Shown: one piece after another, positions 33,753 to 40,926 of the stretch
Layout of the letters: each line of letters begins with the position of its first letter
How positions within the stretch are numbered: the stretch's first letter is position 1
Assembly (NCBI RefSeq): GCF_947498825.1
Contig: NZ_CANMLV010000010.1
Coordinates: 1-64,000 of the forward strand
Source: an uncultured Cedecea sp.
GTDB lineage: Bacteria; Pseudomonadota; Gammaproteobacteria; Enterobacterales; Enterobacteriaceae
Direction: 5' to 3'
DNA length: 64,000 nt
The notes under the pieces: model-generated
What the model was told of the DNA's origin: nothing
What the model saw: only the letters and a program-made list of their open reading frames with translations
The model's database searches: none
Translations under genes and position numbers: made by a program

Positions 33753-33796
33753 TATGAGAGCCAAGTATTCAACATGTTGAATACTTGGCTCTCATA
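33753..33796. repeat. Perfect 44-bp palindrome
   Basis: Bases 33753-33774 (TATGAGAGCCAAG...CAACA) are exactly reverse-complementary to 33775-33796 with no loop. The flanking bases do not pair. It lies 75 bases beyond the yhbW stop. There is no T run on either side, so it is not a typical terminator. Confidence 0.95.
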
Positions 33797-33870
33797 TGGC
33801 GGACATAATATCCGGCTAAATCCGTCAGGCAGTATATCTGGTTAAGAGAGGGCCAGGAGCTGCGGCGGAA

Positions 33871-34875
33871 TTATAAACTTTCACGTACATCCATCGCTAA
33901 ATCGAAGGAGTACAGTCTGGCGTCATTATCGAAGATTTGACCATTCACCATAATTTCGTCTGCTTGCGTTTCGCGTAGTAATGAAATCAAGCCGTGACGG
34001 ACTTTCGCTTTATCCCCCACCAGTGACAGGCCCAGCGCTTTATCGACCCCGTACTTTTCACCGCCACTCCAGATTGCATCCATACTTTCAACCGGAGGCG
34101 GCAGGAGCCCGATTTCACCGCGACGCAGTCTGACAAAGGCTTGTTGCATAGAGGTAAACAGGAATTCAGCATCACGGTTACTGTCGGCGACCACGATATT
34201 AATGCATACCATGGCATAAGGTTTGGACAGGCGCTCTGATGGCACAAACTGGGTGCGATAAAGTTGCAATGCCTGGAACAGCATATCCGGCGCAAAGTGT
34301 GAGGCAAAAGTGAACGGCAAACCTAACTGGGCGGCAAGCTGCGCGCTGTAGAGGCTGGAGCCAAGCAACCAGACCGGAACGTGGGTTGCGTATCCCGGAA
34401 CCGGACGAACCGCCGGGTTGCTCTCTCTGGCATCAAACCATGACACCAGTTCCAGAACATCCCGAGGGAAGTTATCAACATCACCACTCATATGCCGACG
34501 CAGTGCCTGCATAGTGCGCTGATCGCTGCCTGGCGCTCTGCCTAATCCTAAATCAATTCGACCAGGATAGAGCGTTTCAAGCGTACCAAACTGCTCTGCT
34601 ATTACCAGTGGAGAGTGATTCGGGAGCATCACGCCACCCGATCCGAGTCGTAGCGTTGTGGTATTTGCGGCGAGATAGCCTATCAAGACTGAGGTTGCCG
34701 CGCTGGCGATTCCGACCATATTATGGTGTTCAGCCAGCCAGTAGCGATGATATTGCCGTTTCTCTGCCAGACGGGCCAAATCCAGGGAGCGACGAAATGC
34801 CTCACTGACATTCAGACCTTCGGGGACAGGGGCTAAGTCCAGTACAGAAAAAGGAATGTTAAGAGATTCAGACAT
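33871..34875 (-). CDS. yhbW: Luciferase-like monooxygenase YhbW
   Basis: LLM-class flavin-dependent oxidoreductase of 334 aa (TIM barrel). It starts [19 protein letters not shown] and contains [10 protein letters not shown] and [20 protein letters not shown] plus [12 protein letters not shown], all typical of the YhbW/bacterial luciferase-alpha-like group. The substrate is unknown. The neighbouring ubiUV genes are also the E. coli neighbours. It stands alone on the minus strand with an interspersed repeat between it and ubiV. Confidence 0.93.
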   Translation of the reverse strand: MSESLNIPFSVLDLAPVPEGLNVSEAFRRSLDLARLAEKRQYHRYWLAEHHNMVGIASAATSVLIGYLAANTTTLRLGSGGVMLPNHSPLVIAEQFGTLETLYPGRIDLGLGRAPGSDQRTMQALRRHMSGDVDNFPRDVLELVSWFDARESNPAVRPVPGYATHVPVWLLGSSLYSAQLAAQLGLPFTFASHFAPDMLFQALQLYRTQFVPSERLSKPYAMVCINIVVADSNRDAEFLFTSMQQAFVRLRRGEIGLLPPPVESMDAIWSGGEKYGVDKALGLSLVGDKAKVRHGLISLLRETQADEIMVNGQIFDNDARLYSFDLAMDVRESL

Positions 34876-34994
34876 AGCGGCTCACTTTTTTATGAACAGG
34901 GTTTGCTGGAGTCTCTTTAGTATTGCTTAAATAAGATCCTTTTTAAGTAACATTGTGAGCTATCCCCGCTATCTGGTTGAATCGCATAGATATC

Positions 34995-35125
34995 TATACC
35001 CGTCATACTTCAAGTTCAAGTTGCCAGGAGGTGCATGCGAGAGGCGAGCCGAATCACAGAGCTTATCTATGTTCATCGACGCGCCTCACTTCGCGCCTAC
35101 AAGCAACTCGAATTATTTGGGTATA
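34995..35125. repeat. Interspersed repeat, copy 1 (about 131 bp, inverted ends)
   Basis: The element has terminal inverted ends TATACCC (34995-35001) and GGGTATA (35119-35125), internal ACTTCAAGTT near the left end and AACTCGAATTATTT near the right end. It is closely related to copy 2 at 57344-57467. It lies 16 bases from the 3' end of ubiV. The layout resembles the non-coding repeats scattered in Yersinia, Serratia and Photorhabdus genomes. Confidence 0.85.
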
Positions 35126-35140
35126 TGCGATTCAACCCTT

Positions 35141-36037
35141 TCATTCAGCGCTTTGAGGGGGGGCAATCAGTGACAGCCCGGCAACACGTCGCCAGTATCC
35201 GTTACAGTCGCGAGATCCTGCCAGAGGAAGAGGGGCCTGACCTTGTTCATTGGCACGAAAAGCGTTAAGAATATCGAGTGTCCCCAGTCCCATCGGAGAG
35301 AGGCGAACCAAGTCAACCAACCCCTTCATCGAAGCCAGTTCATTTCCCAGGTTATAGACATAACCGCTCATGGTCTGGATACCATTAAGCACGAAGACCT
35401 GTTGTTGCTCTTGTGAAAGCACATCTCGACCATTGGGATAAGCAATACAGCAAGTTTCACATTCGTCTTTGGAGCGGTTTTCAGAGCGAGCGGTAAAACA
35501 GCGTGCTGACCAGGCAAGAGGAAGATGGCCATAACTCAAGACCTCCACTTCAAACTGGCGGCGAATACCTAACTCTTCACATTGCAGGAGTAAGTTTTCC
35601 AGCCAGTCCCGGGAGAGTTCTACAGGCATACACCAGCGAACCATACCTTGCTTATGTAACAGACGGAGCGTGACGGCGTTGTAACAGTTGAGTGCGTGTC
35701 CGGCGACAAAGGGTAGCTTTTGTTCAGCGGCAAGATTGACGGCACCAAAATCATTGGCCTCAATCATAAACTCGCCATTATCGATATAGCGCTTAACTTC
35801 TCTGAGTTCAGAAGGTGCCTGAATCAATGCAAGAGTAGAAAGCACGACTTGTTTACCGCTACTCGCGATCATTTTAGCCATATCAAACCAGTCATCAGCT
35901 TTGGTTGCGCGGCGTTTACTGCATACCGCTTCTCCAAGATAGATAACATCAGCATGGCTTTTTATCGCTGCCTGATAAAATTTTTCCAGCTGCTCGGTGG
36001 GCCAATAGTAAAGTACCGGACCTAAAGAATATTTCAT
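35141..36037 (-). CDS. ubiV: UbiV, oxygen-independent ubiquinone hydroxylation subunit
   Basis: U32-family protein (YhbV) that forms a 4Fe-4S heterodimer with UbiU for ubiquinone synthesis without O2, using prephenate as oxygen donor in the E. coli pathway. ATG 36037 gives MKYSLGPVLYYWP and 298 aa; an ATG 18 bases upstream is in frame. The four cluster cysteines are present at C39, C180, C193 and C197, the same positions as in E. coli. It follows ubiU after 8 bases, so the two are one transcript. Confidence 0.96.
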   Translation of the reverse strand: MKYSLGPVLYYWPTEQLEKFYQAAIKSHADVIYLGEAVCSKRRATKADDWFDMAKMIASSGKQVVLSTLALIQAPSELREVKRYIDNGEFMIEANDFGAVNLAAEQKLPFVAGHALNCYNAVTLRLLHKQGMVRWCMPVELSRDWLENLLLQCEELGIRRQFEVEVLSYGHLPLAWSARCFTARSENRSKDECETCCIAYPNGRDVLSQEQQQVFVLNGIQTMSGYVYNLGNELASMKGLVDLVRLSPMGLGTLDILNAFRANEQGQAPLPLAGSRDCNGYWRRVAGLSLIAPPQSAE

Positions 36038-36045
36038 GGGGCTCC

Positions 36046-37041
36046 CTACTGCCATTTACGATGATAAGCGCCAAGCGTGGTTTGTGCCCCTTCAGACATG
36101 GCACCCAGAGTATCCATCCAGCTCTGTTGTACTTGATAAGTTGTTGGGTCAGCGAGGCAACGATCGATAGCCTGACGCCAGACATGGGCAACTTGTGTCA
36201 CATAAGCCGGGCTACGCTGACGCCCTTCGATTTTAACGGAAACAATACCCGCAGCTTGAAGCTCTGGAAGGAGCGCCAGAGTATTGAGACTGGTCGGCTC
36301 TTCAAGGGCGTGATAACGCTTATCCCCCACCAGATAACGCCCCTTACATAACGTGGGATAACCGGCATTTTCGTTCGGCTGATAACGGTCTATCAGCACA
36401 TCATTCAGTCGTGACTCCAGGCCTTCAGGAGTTTGCTGCCAGCGAACAAAACGTGCAGGTGAACAGGCTCCGACGGTATTGGGTGACTCTCCGGTCAGGT
36501 AAGAAGAGAGATAGCAGCGGCCTTCGGCCATAATACATAAGCTACCAAAGGCGAAGACTTCCAGCGGTACGGGGGTCACTCGGGCGAGCTGTTTTACCTG
36601 ATGAATAGACAGCACACGGGGAAGGACCACGCGAGCGACATCAAAATGACGATGATAAAAACGAATCGCTGCTTCATTGGTGGCAGAAGCCTGTACCGAG
36701 ACATGGCGTTCAATATGCGGATAACGCTCGCTGGCATATTCCAGCATTGCGATATCTGCCAGGATCAGCGCATCAGCGCCTAACTGGGCCGCCATATCCA
36801 CCGCGTTTTGCCAGCGTGTATAACCATCTGGGTGCGCAAAGGTATTAATGGCGATATGTAATTTTCGCTGATGCTGGTGGGTATAGCTCACCGCCTCCTG
36901 TAGTTTCTTTTCCGTGAAGTTAAGCCCGGCAAAGTGGCGGGCATTGGTATCATCCTTGAGGCCTATATAAACGGCATCGGCACCGTTATCGATGGCCGCT
37001 TTTAGCGCAGGAAGATTTCCGGCAGGGCAAAGTAACTCCAT
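36046..37041 (-). CDS. ubiU: UbiU, oxygen-independent ubiquinone hydroxylation subunit
   Basis: U32-family iron-sulfur protein (YhbU), partner of UbiV. 331 aa, equal to E. coli. Cluster cysteines C169, C176, C193 and C232 are all conserved (FGSLCIMAEGRCYLSS, VGACSPARF, PTLCKGRY). Begins MELLCPAGNLPALKAAIDNGADAVYIG, the U32 signature. It is divergent from ubiT over 256 bases; a candidate Fnr half-site lies in that gap, fitting anaerobic expression. Confidence 0.97.
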   Translation of the reverse strand: MELLCPAGNLPALKAAIDNGADAVYIGLKDDTNARHFAGLNFTEKKLQEAVSYTHQHQRKLHIAINTFAHPDGYTRWQNAVDMAAQLGADALILADIAMLEYASERYPHIERHVSVQASATNEAAIRFYHRHFDVARVVLPRVLSIHQVKQLARVTPVPLEVFAFGSLCIMAEGRCYLSSYLTGESPNTVGACSPARFVRWQQTPEGLESRLNDVLIDRYQPNENAGYPTLCKGRYLVGDKRYHALEEPTSLNTLALLPELQAAGIVSVKIEGRQRSPAYVTQVAHVWRQAIDRCLADPTTYQVQQSWMDTLGAMSEGAQTTLGAYHRKWQ

Positions 37042-37150
37042 ATTTTATCCTGACTCTGAAGGCATAGCACCACTGCGGCGCTGTGCCGCGCCTGGTGCGC
37101 AGAAAATAGCTGATAAGTCGGGATTTTAGTGAACCTGTCGATAAGATATT

Positions 37151-37164
37151 TTGATTTGAGGCAG
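37151..37164 (+). promoter_or_regulatory. Candidate Fnr site between ubiUV and ubiT
   Basis: TTGATTTGAGGCAG has one perfect Fnr half (TTGAT) and a poor second half (consensus ATCAA). Its location between divergent ubiUV and ubiT fits the known anaerobic control of these genes in E. coli. Confidence 0.45.
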
Positions 37165-37297
37165 TTTAAAGCGCATTGTCTGATCGGGGGAATGCAAAAA
37201 ACAATCTCAGACTACTCGTGTAATTGTTGATATAACGCGCTATCGAGAATACGGGTTATGGCAAAATAGCCACAACATTCTGTCCAGGTTAAAACAT

Positions 37298-37822
37298 ATG
37301 TTAAACAAACTGCATGCCCGATTAGTTAAAACAGGTCCCGCTCTTTTACGTACCCCAGTAAAGTTGATACCTTTTGCTTTAAAGCAGCAGGTGCTTGAAC
37401 AGGTTCTGGGCTGGCAATTTCGCCAGGCATTAGAAGATGGGGAGCTGGATTTTTTAGAAGGGCGCTGGCTGAGTATTGAGGTTCCTGATATCGGCTTACA
37501 GTGGTTTACTTCAGTAGAAGAGAATAAACTGATTGTGCGTAAGTCTGCACAGGCTGATGTCACCTTTAAAGCTGATGCTAATTATCTGCTGCTGATAGCG
37601 GCGCGTAAGCAAGATCCCGATACCCTGTTTTTTCAGCGTCATTTAATGATTGAAGGTGATACGGAACTTGGGTTATATGTTAAGAATCTAATGGATGCTA
37701 TTGAACTGGATGCCATGCCAAAACCATTACGCATTGCATTGTTCCAACTGGCAGACTTCGTTGAAACGGGCTTGAAATATCATCCTGTTCCGGACAGTAA
37801 CTCAATAGGTGAACCATGTTAA
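37298..37822 (+). CDS. ubiT: UbiT, SCP2-domain accessory factor for ubiquinone synthesis
   Basis: 174-aa SCP2 (sterol carrier) domain protein (YhbT), the lipid-binding accessory factor of the O2-independent ubiquinone pathway, analogous to UbiJ in the aerobic one. Start MLNKLHARLVKTGP, conserved AARKQDPDTLFFQRHLMIEGDTELGLYVKN near the end and C-terminus SIGEPC as in E. coli. Divergent from ubiUV. Its end overlaps the yhbS start by 7 bases. Confidence 0.96.
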   Translation: MLNKLHARLVKTGPALLRTPVKLIPFALKQQVLEQVLGWQFRQALEDGELDFLEGRWLSIEVPDIGLQWFTSVEENKLIVRKSAQADVTFKADANYLLLIAARKQDPDTLFFQRHLMIEGDTELGLYVKNLMDAIELDAMPKPLRIALFQLADFVETGLKYHPVPDSNSIGEPC

Positions 37823-38319
37823 TTCGTGTAGAGATCCCCATAGATGCGCCTGGTATCGATGCACTTTTGCGTCGTAGTTTTGATGATGGAAGTGAAGCTG
37901 AGCTGGTCAGAAAACTGCGGGAAGATGGGCTGTTAACGCTGGGGTTAGTTGCCACGGACGATGAAGGCTTGGTGGTTGGTTATGTTGCTTTTAGCCCCGT
38001 TACGGTAGCCGATGAAGACCGTCAGTGGGTTGGATTAGCCCCGCTTGCTGTTGATGCCAGGTTGCGTGGTCAGGGAATCGCTAAACAGCTCGTCTACGAA
38101 GGACTGGATTCACTGAATGAATTTGGTTATGGCGCAGTGGTGACACTGGGAGATGCCGGCATGTATCAGCATTTCGGTTTTCAGCCCGCCAGCCGTCATA
38201 ACCTGCACTGCCGCTGGCCGGGGACTGAAACTGCATTCCAGGTCTACCCTCTGGCAGATGATGCATTAAAGAATGTGCAGGGTCTGGTCGAGTATGCAGA
38301 ACATTTTAACCACCTGTAA
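37816..38319 (+). CDS. yhbS: GNAT-family N-acetyltransferase YhbS
   Basis: 167-aa GNAT fold. Acetyl-CoA-binding region LAPLAVDARLRGQGIAKQLV (motif A, R/Q-x-x-G-x-G/A) near residues 74-93, preceded by the beta strands GLVVGYVAFSPV. Same order ubiT-yhbS as in E. coli, with overlapping reading frames. The acceptor substrate is unknown. A 13-bp hairpin follows. Confidence 0.93.
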   Translation: MLIRVEIPIDAPGIDALLRRSFDDGSEAELVRKLREDGLLTLGLVATDDEGLVVGYVAFSPVTVADEDRQWVGLAPLAVDARLRGQGIAKQLVYEGLDSLNEFGYGAVVTLGDAGMYQHFGFQPASRHNLHCRWPGTETAFQVYPLADDALKNVQGLVEYAEHFNHL

Positions 38320-38325
38320 TCATTA

Positions 38326-38355
38326 CAGTGAAGGCCTGTAATCAGGCCTTCACTG
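38326..38355. terminator. Hairpin between convergent yhbS and dehydratase gene
   Basis: Perfect 13-bp stem CAGTGAAGGCCTG (38326-38338) / CAGGCCTTCACTG (38343-38355), loop TAAT. The T tract is poor, so it is a likely but not certain terminator. Confidence 0.65.
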
Positions 38356-38405
38356 CTTTCAGGCGAGAGGTAATCAACAGAAATGTTTGAAGTAACTGAC
38401 TGATG

Positions 38406-39401
38406 TTATGCCCCAACGGCCTCATTCAGTAAAGTGAGGTATCGTGACGCTGAGATATTCCTGCCAGTGACCACACAGACCGTTTTGCGTCCCTCCAGCA
38501 TTTTTCCATAACGCACCGCTGCCGCAATAGCGAGTGCGCCAGAAGGTTCGACAACCTGCCGTTGGAAATTAAGCATTGAATGCATTGCTGTTTTGATTTC
38601 TGCTTCCGAGACCGTGAGGACGCGGTCAACGCGATCCCGAATCAGTGGCCAGGTCATGGTGCCTGACTCAATATAACCGCTGACACCCTCAGCAATCGAG
38701 GGTTGCAATGCTACAGGTACAGTATCGCCGCTCTCTTTCCATCGTGCGAAGGTTGGACTGGCTTCACTTTGTATTCCCCAGATCTCCACTGTAGGGTTAA
38801 TCGCTTTAACGGCCGTTGCAATGCCTGAAATAAGTCCGCCTCCACCGATATTGACCAAAATAACTTCAGCTTCCAGCCAGTCTTCCATAATTTCGAGTCC
38901 TGCCGTACCGCCACCTGCAATCATCTGTGGATTATCATAGGCTGACACGAAGGTTATACCTGCTTGCTGCGCAGTGATAATGGCGGCTTGCCGGGCTTCC
39001 TCGATATCAGCAAAAAAACTGAGCTGTGCGCCGCAGGCTTTCATAGCTGAAACTTTCATTGGGTCTGCTGAATGGGGTAAAAAAATAGTGACTGGAATAT
39101 GGGCCACCTGTCCGGCAAAAGCCAGACCTAAGCCATGATTCCCGGCGGTCGGTGCGATAACACCTGCATGTTTTTGCTGTGTATTAAGACTGGCAATGAC
39201 GTTTGCGGCACCGCGCAGTTTAAAGCTTCCAGTAAGCTGAAGACTTTCCATTTTAAGGCGGACTTCAGTTCCTGCAAGCGCAGATAACCCTTGGGAGTAT
39301 TCCAGAGGAGTCCGGCATATGGTGGTTTTTATTTTCTGAGCTGCCCGATAAATGTCTTTTAAAGTGACGCTGTCTGTTGCCCTGATATCTTGCTCTGTCA
39401 T
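38406..39401 (-). CDS. PLP-dependent threonine/serine dehydratase-like protein
   Basis: 331-aa fold-type II PLP enzyme of the threonine dehydratase/serine racemase group, without an ACT regulatory domain. The Schiff-base lysine is K61 in GSFKLRGA, the phosphate loop is GGGGLISG, and PTAGNHGLGLAFA binds the substrate carboxylate (usual motif SAGNHAQG, here with Thr for Ser). Could be a catabolic threonine dehydratase, a serine racemase/dehydratase or a 3-hydroxyaspartate dehydratase; the sequence does not decide. It is divergent from a small helix-turn-helix regulator that probably controls it. Confidence 0.85.
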   Translation of the reverse strand: MTEQDIRATDSVTLKDIYRAAQKIKTTICRTPLEYSQGLSALAGTEVRLKMESLQLTGSFKLRGAANVIASLNTQQKHAGVIAPTAGNHGLGLAFAGQVAHIPVTIFLPHSADPMKVSAMKACGAQLSFFADIEEARQAAIITAQQAGITFVSAYDNPQMIAGGGTAGLEIMEDWLEAEVILVNIGGGGLISGIATAVKAINPTVEIWGIQSEASPTFARWKESGDTVPVALQPSIAEGVSGYIESGTMTWPLIRDRVDRVLTVSEAEIKTAMHSMLNFQRQVVEPSGALAIAAAVRYGKMLEGRKTVCVVTGRNISASRYLTLLNEAVGA

Positions 39402-39454
39402 AGTATATCGCCAGTAAACTAAATATGAAAAATACTATATAGGTGTTTGGCTAT

Positions 39455-39793
39455 ATGAACAAGCGGACGATAGAAATTACTGATATGCTTAAGGCTCTGA
39501 GTAATGAACAGCGATTTGTTATTGTGGGCTGGTTGGCCGATCCGCGCGCGCATTTCCCAGAACAGCAAGATGGGGATTTGGTTGACGATGGAGTCTGTGT
39601 CGGATTTATTACTGAGAAGACAGGTCTGAGTCAGCCTACAGTGACCGGCCATCTTAGCGTTCTCTCTAAAGCGGGAATCGTTACCTCAAAACGCATAAAA
39701 AACTGGGTGTTCTATAAGCTTGTTCCAGAGCAGCTGAATGAGATTATTGGAGCATTATCAGAATGTATAGCGCGGGTTTCACATCGCTCTTAG
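39455..39793 (+). CDS. ArsR-like winged-helix regulator
   Basis: 112-aa protein with a winged helix-turn-helix: MLKALSNEQRFVIVGWLADPRAHF, then VGFITEKTGLSQPTVTGHLSVLSKAGIVTSKRIKNWVFYKL (recognition helix about TGLSQPTVTGHLSVL). ATG 39455 is preceded by AGGTG; a GTG at 39443 is in frame. No ArsR-type metal-binding ELCVCDL motif, so probably a non-metal member. It is divergent from the dehydratase gene with 53 bases between starts, so regulation of that gene is inferred. Confidence 0.85.
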   Translation: MNKRTIEITDMLKALSNEQRFVIVGWLADPRAHFPEQQDGDLVDDGVCVGFITEKTGLSQPTVTGHLSVLSKAGIVTSKRIKNWVFYKLVPEQLNEIIGALSECIARVSHRS

Positions 39794-39802
39794 CCGAGTT
39801 GT

Positions 39803-40087
39803 TTAACTCTGAATGTTTGTTATCAGTTCTTCCAGACTCCTTTCCTGATTTACCAGACGTTCTTTTTGAGTTTTGCTGAGTTGTTTGATTTTGTACTCAA
39901 TGCGCAGCGCTTGTGAGTGGTTACCAACCTGCTGGCTGAATACCAACTGCAGTGCTCCCCGCCCACGTAATGCTTTAGCCCCCTTTCCAGACTGATGTTC
40001 TGCAAAGCGGCGCTGTACATCTGTTGTGATGCCGGTATAGAGCCGGTTGTCTTGACCACGAATTAAATAAAGATACCAGGATGTCAT
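39803..40087 (-). CDS. yhbQ: GIY-YIG nuclease-domain protein YhbQ
   Basis: 94-aa single GIY-YIG domain protein of the UPF0213 group. Shows [36 protein letters not shown] with the conserved tyrosines and arginine, and [12 protein letters not shown] near the end. E. coli YhbQ has weak DNase activity reported and no clear role. Adjacent to and divergent from yhbP, as in E. coli. Confidence 0.93.
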   Translation of the reverse strand: MTSWYLYLIRGQDNRLYTGITTDVQRRFAEHQSGKGAKALRGRGALQLVFSQQVGNHSQALRIEYKIKQLSKTQKERLVNQERSLEELITNIQS

Positions 40088-40140
40088 AGTCTGTGTACAT
40101 AATCGATGAGTGGCCCAGCCTATTATTGTAAGGTCTTATC

Positions 40141-40566
40141 ATGGAATCACTCAATAGCATCGGAAAATGGCTCAAAAAACAGCATGTACTGACTTACTGT
40201 GCAGGGGCTGCGGAGTCACTCTGGTGTGCGAATGCCTTTTATATTTTTGATGAAGACGAAGTGGCCTTCTATTTTCTGAGTGACACCACCACTCGTCATG
40301 GACAAGCTATCGGTCAGCGTGCGTTAACGGCGGGTACTGTCAACGGTCAGCCAAAAACAGTCGCTTTGATCCGTGGTGTACAGTTTCGTGGTGAGATCCG
40401 GCTGCTCAGTGAAACTGAAGCTGCCAGTCATCGGGCGCGTTACAATAAGCGTTTTCCTGTCGCCAGAGCAATGCCTTCTCCTGTGTGGGTCATTCGGTTG
40501 GATGAACTGAAGATGACAGATAACACTCTGGGATTTGGTAAAAAATTACATTGGGTCAGGAAATGA
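40141..40566 (+). CDS. yhbP: UPF0306 family protein YhbP (FMN-binding split barrel)
   Basis: 141-aa member of the pyridoxamine 5'-phosphate oxidase-like split-barrel fold. Matches E. coli YhbP through [42 protein letters not shown] and [16 protein letters not shown]. Function unknown. It marks the end of the conserved block; the AT-rich island begins just beyond it. Confidence 0.93.
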   Translation: MESLNSIGKWLKKQHVLTYCAGAAESLWCANAFYIFDEDEVAFYFLSDTTTRHGQAIGQRALTAGTVNGQPKTVALIRGVQFRGEIRLLSETEAASHRARYNKRFPVARAMPSPVWVIRLDELKMTDNTLGFGKKLHWVRK

Positions 40567-40581
40567 TGATACATCATTGAT

Positions 40582-40615
40582 CCCCTTGCTTAGTTATTAA
40601 CGAACAAGCAAGGGG
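40582..40615. terminator. Hairpin downstream of yhbP
   Basis: 10-bp stem CCCCTTGCTT (40582-40591) / AAGCAAGGGG (40606-40615) with a 14-nt loop, between yhbP and the converging protease remnant. No clear T tract. Confidence 0.5.
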
Positions 40616-40633
40616 GTGCTGGTTTGTTATCTG

Positions 40634-40917
40634 TTAACCAAGGAACTTATGAGATAAATAGTAATAATTCCTCGGGCTGCCCAAGGTATGAATTGCTTCA
40701 TGTATCATAGTATATGACATGATATTTGTGGCATTGCTGGCCTATTATCTTGCGCTGTTTTCTCTGGGTTAATGCTCATTTCTGAAGCCTCATTAAAAGT
40801 TCTTAAATGAATAAATATTCGATCTAATGGATCATGTGGGAGAGTAACCCCTACAACCGATACTCCTCCTTTAGTGAGGGTTTTTGTAACAGGCATTGCT
40901 TTAGCTGGCATAATCAC
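40634..40917 (-). pseudogene. Displaced, frameshifted copy of the C-terminal protease domain
   Basis: Begins nine bases after the stop of the 1482-codon gene on the same strand. The first part (from ATG 40917) contains LPHDPLDRIFIHLRTFNEASEM, matching LAHDPLDRIYI...NDFSETS of the big protein (about residues 1340-1360). After a frameshift near 40725, the next frame reads SYTMIHEAIHTLGSPRNYYYL, matching SDTMLHEAVHALGKTEDYVYL, then stops at 40634. So the zinc-binding HExxH is preserved across two frames. It lacks the remaining roughly 90 residues of the parent C-terminus. Confidence 0.8.
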
Positions 40918-40926
40918 CCTCTAGTT

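Larger units (their letters stand above)
33057..33870. other. Gene-poor AT-rich stretch with palindrome
   Basis: 814 bases between the enolase-type gene and yhbW without a complete gene. It contains the promoter side of the enolase operon, a possible coding remnant at 33419-33610 and a perfect palindrome at 33753-33796. Several short open frames in 33180-33470 have no recognisable content and an AT-rich, low-complexity translation. Confidence 0.6.
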
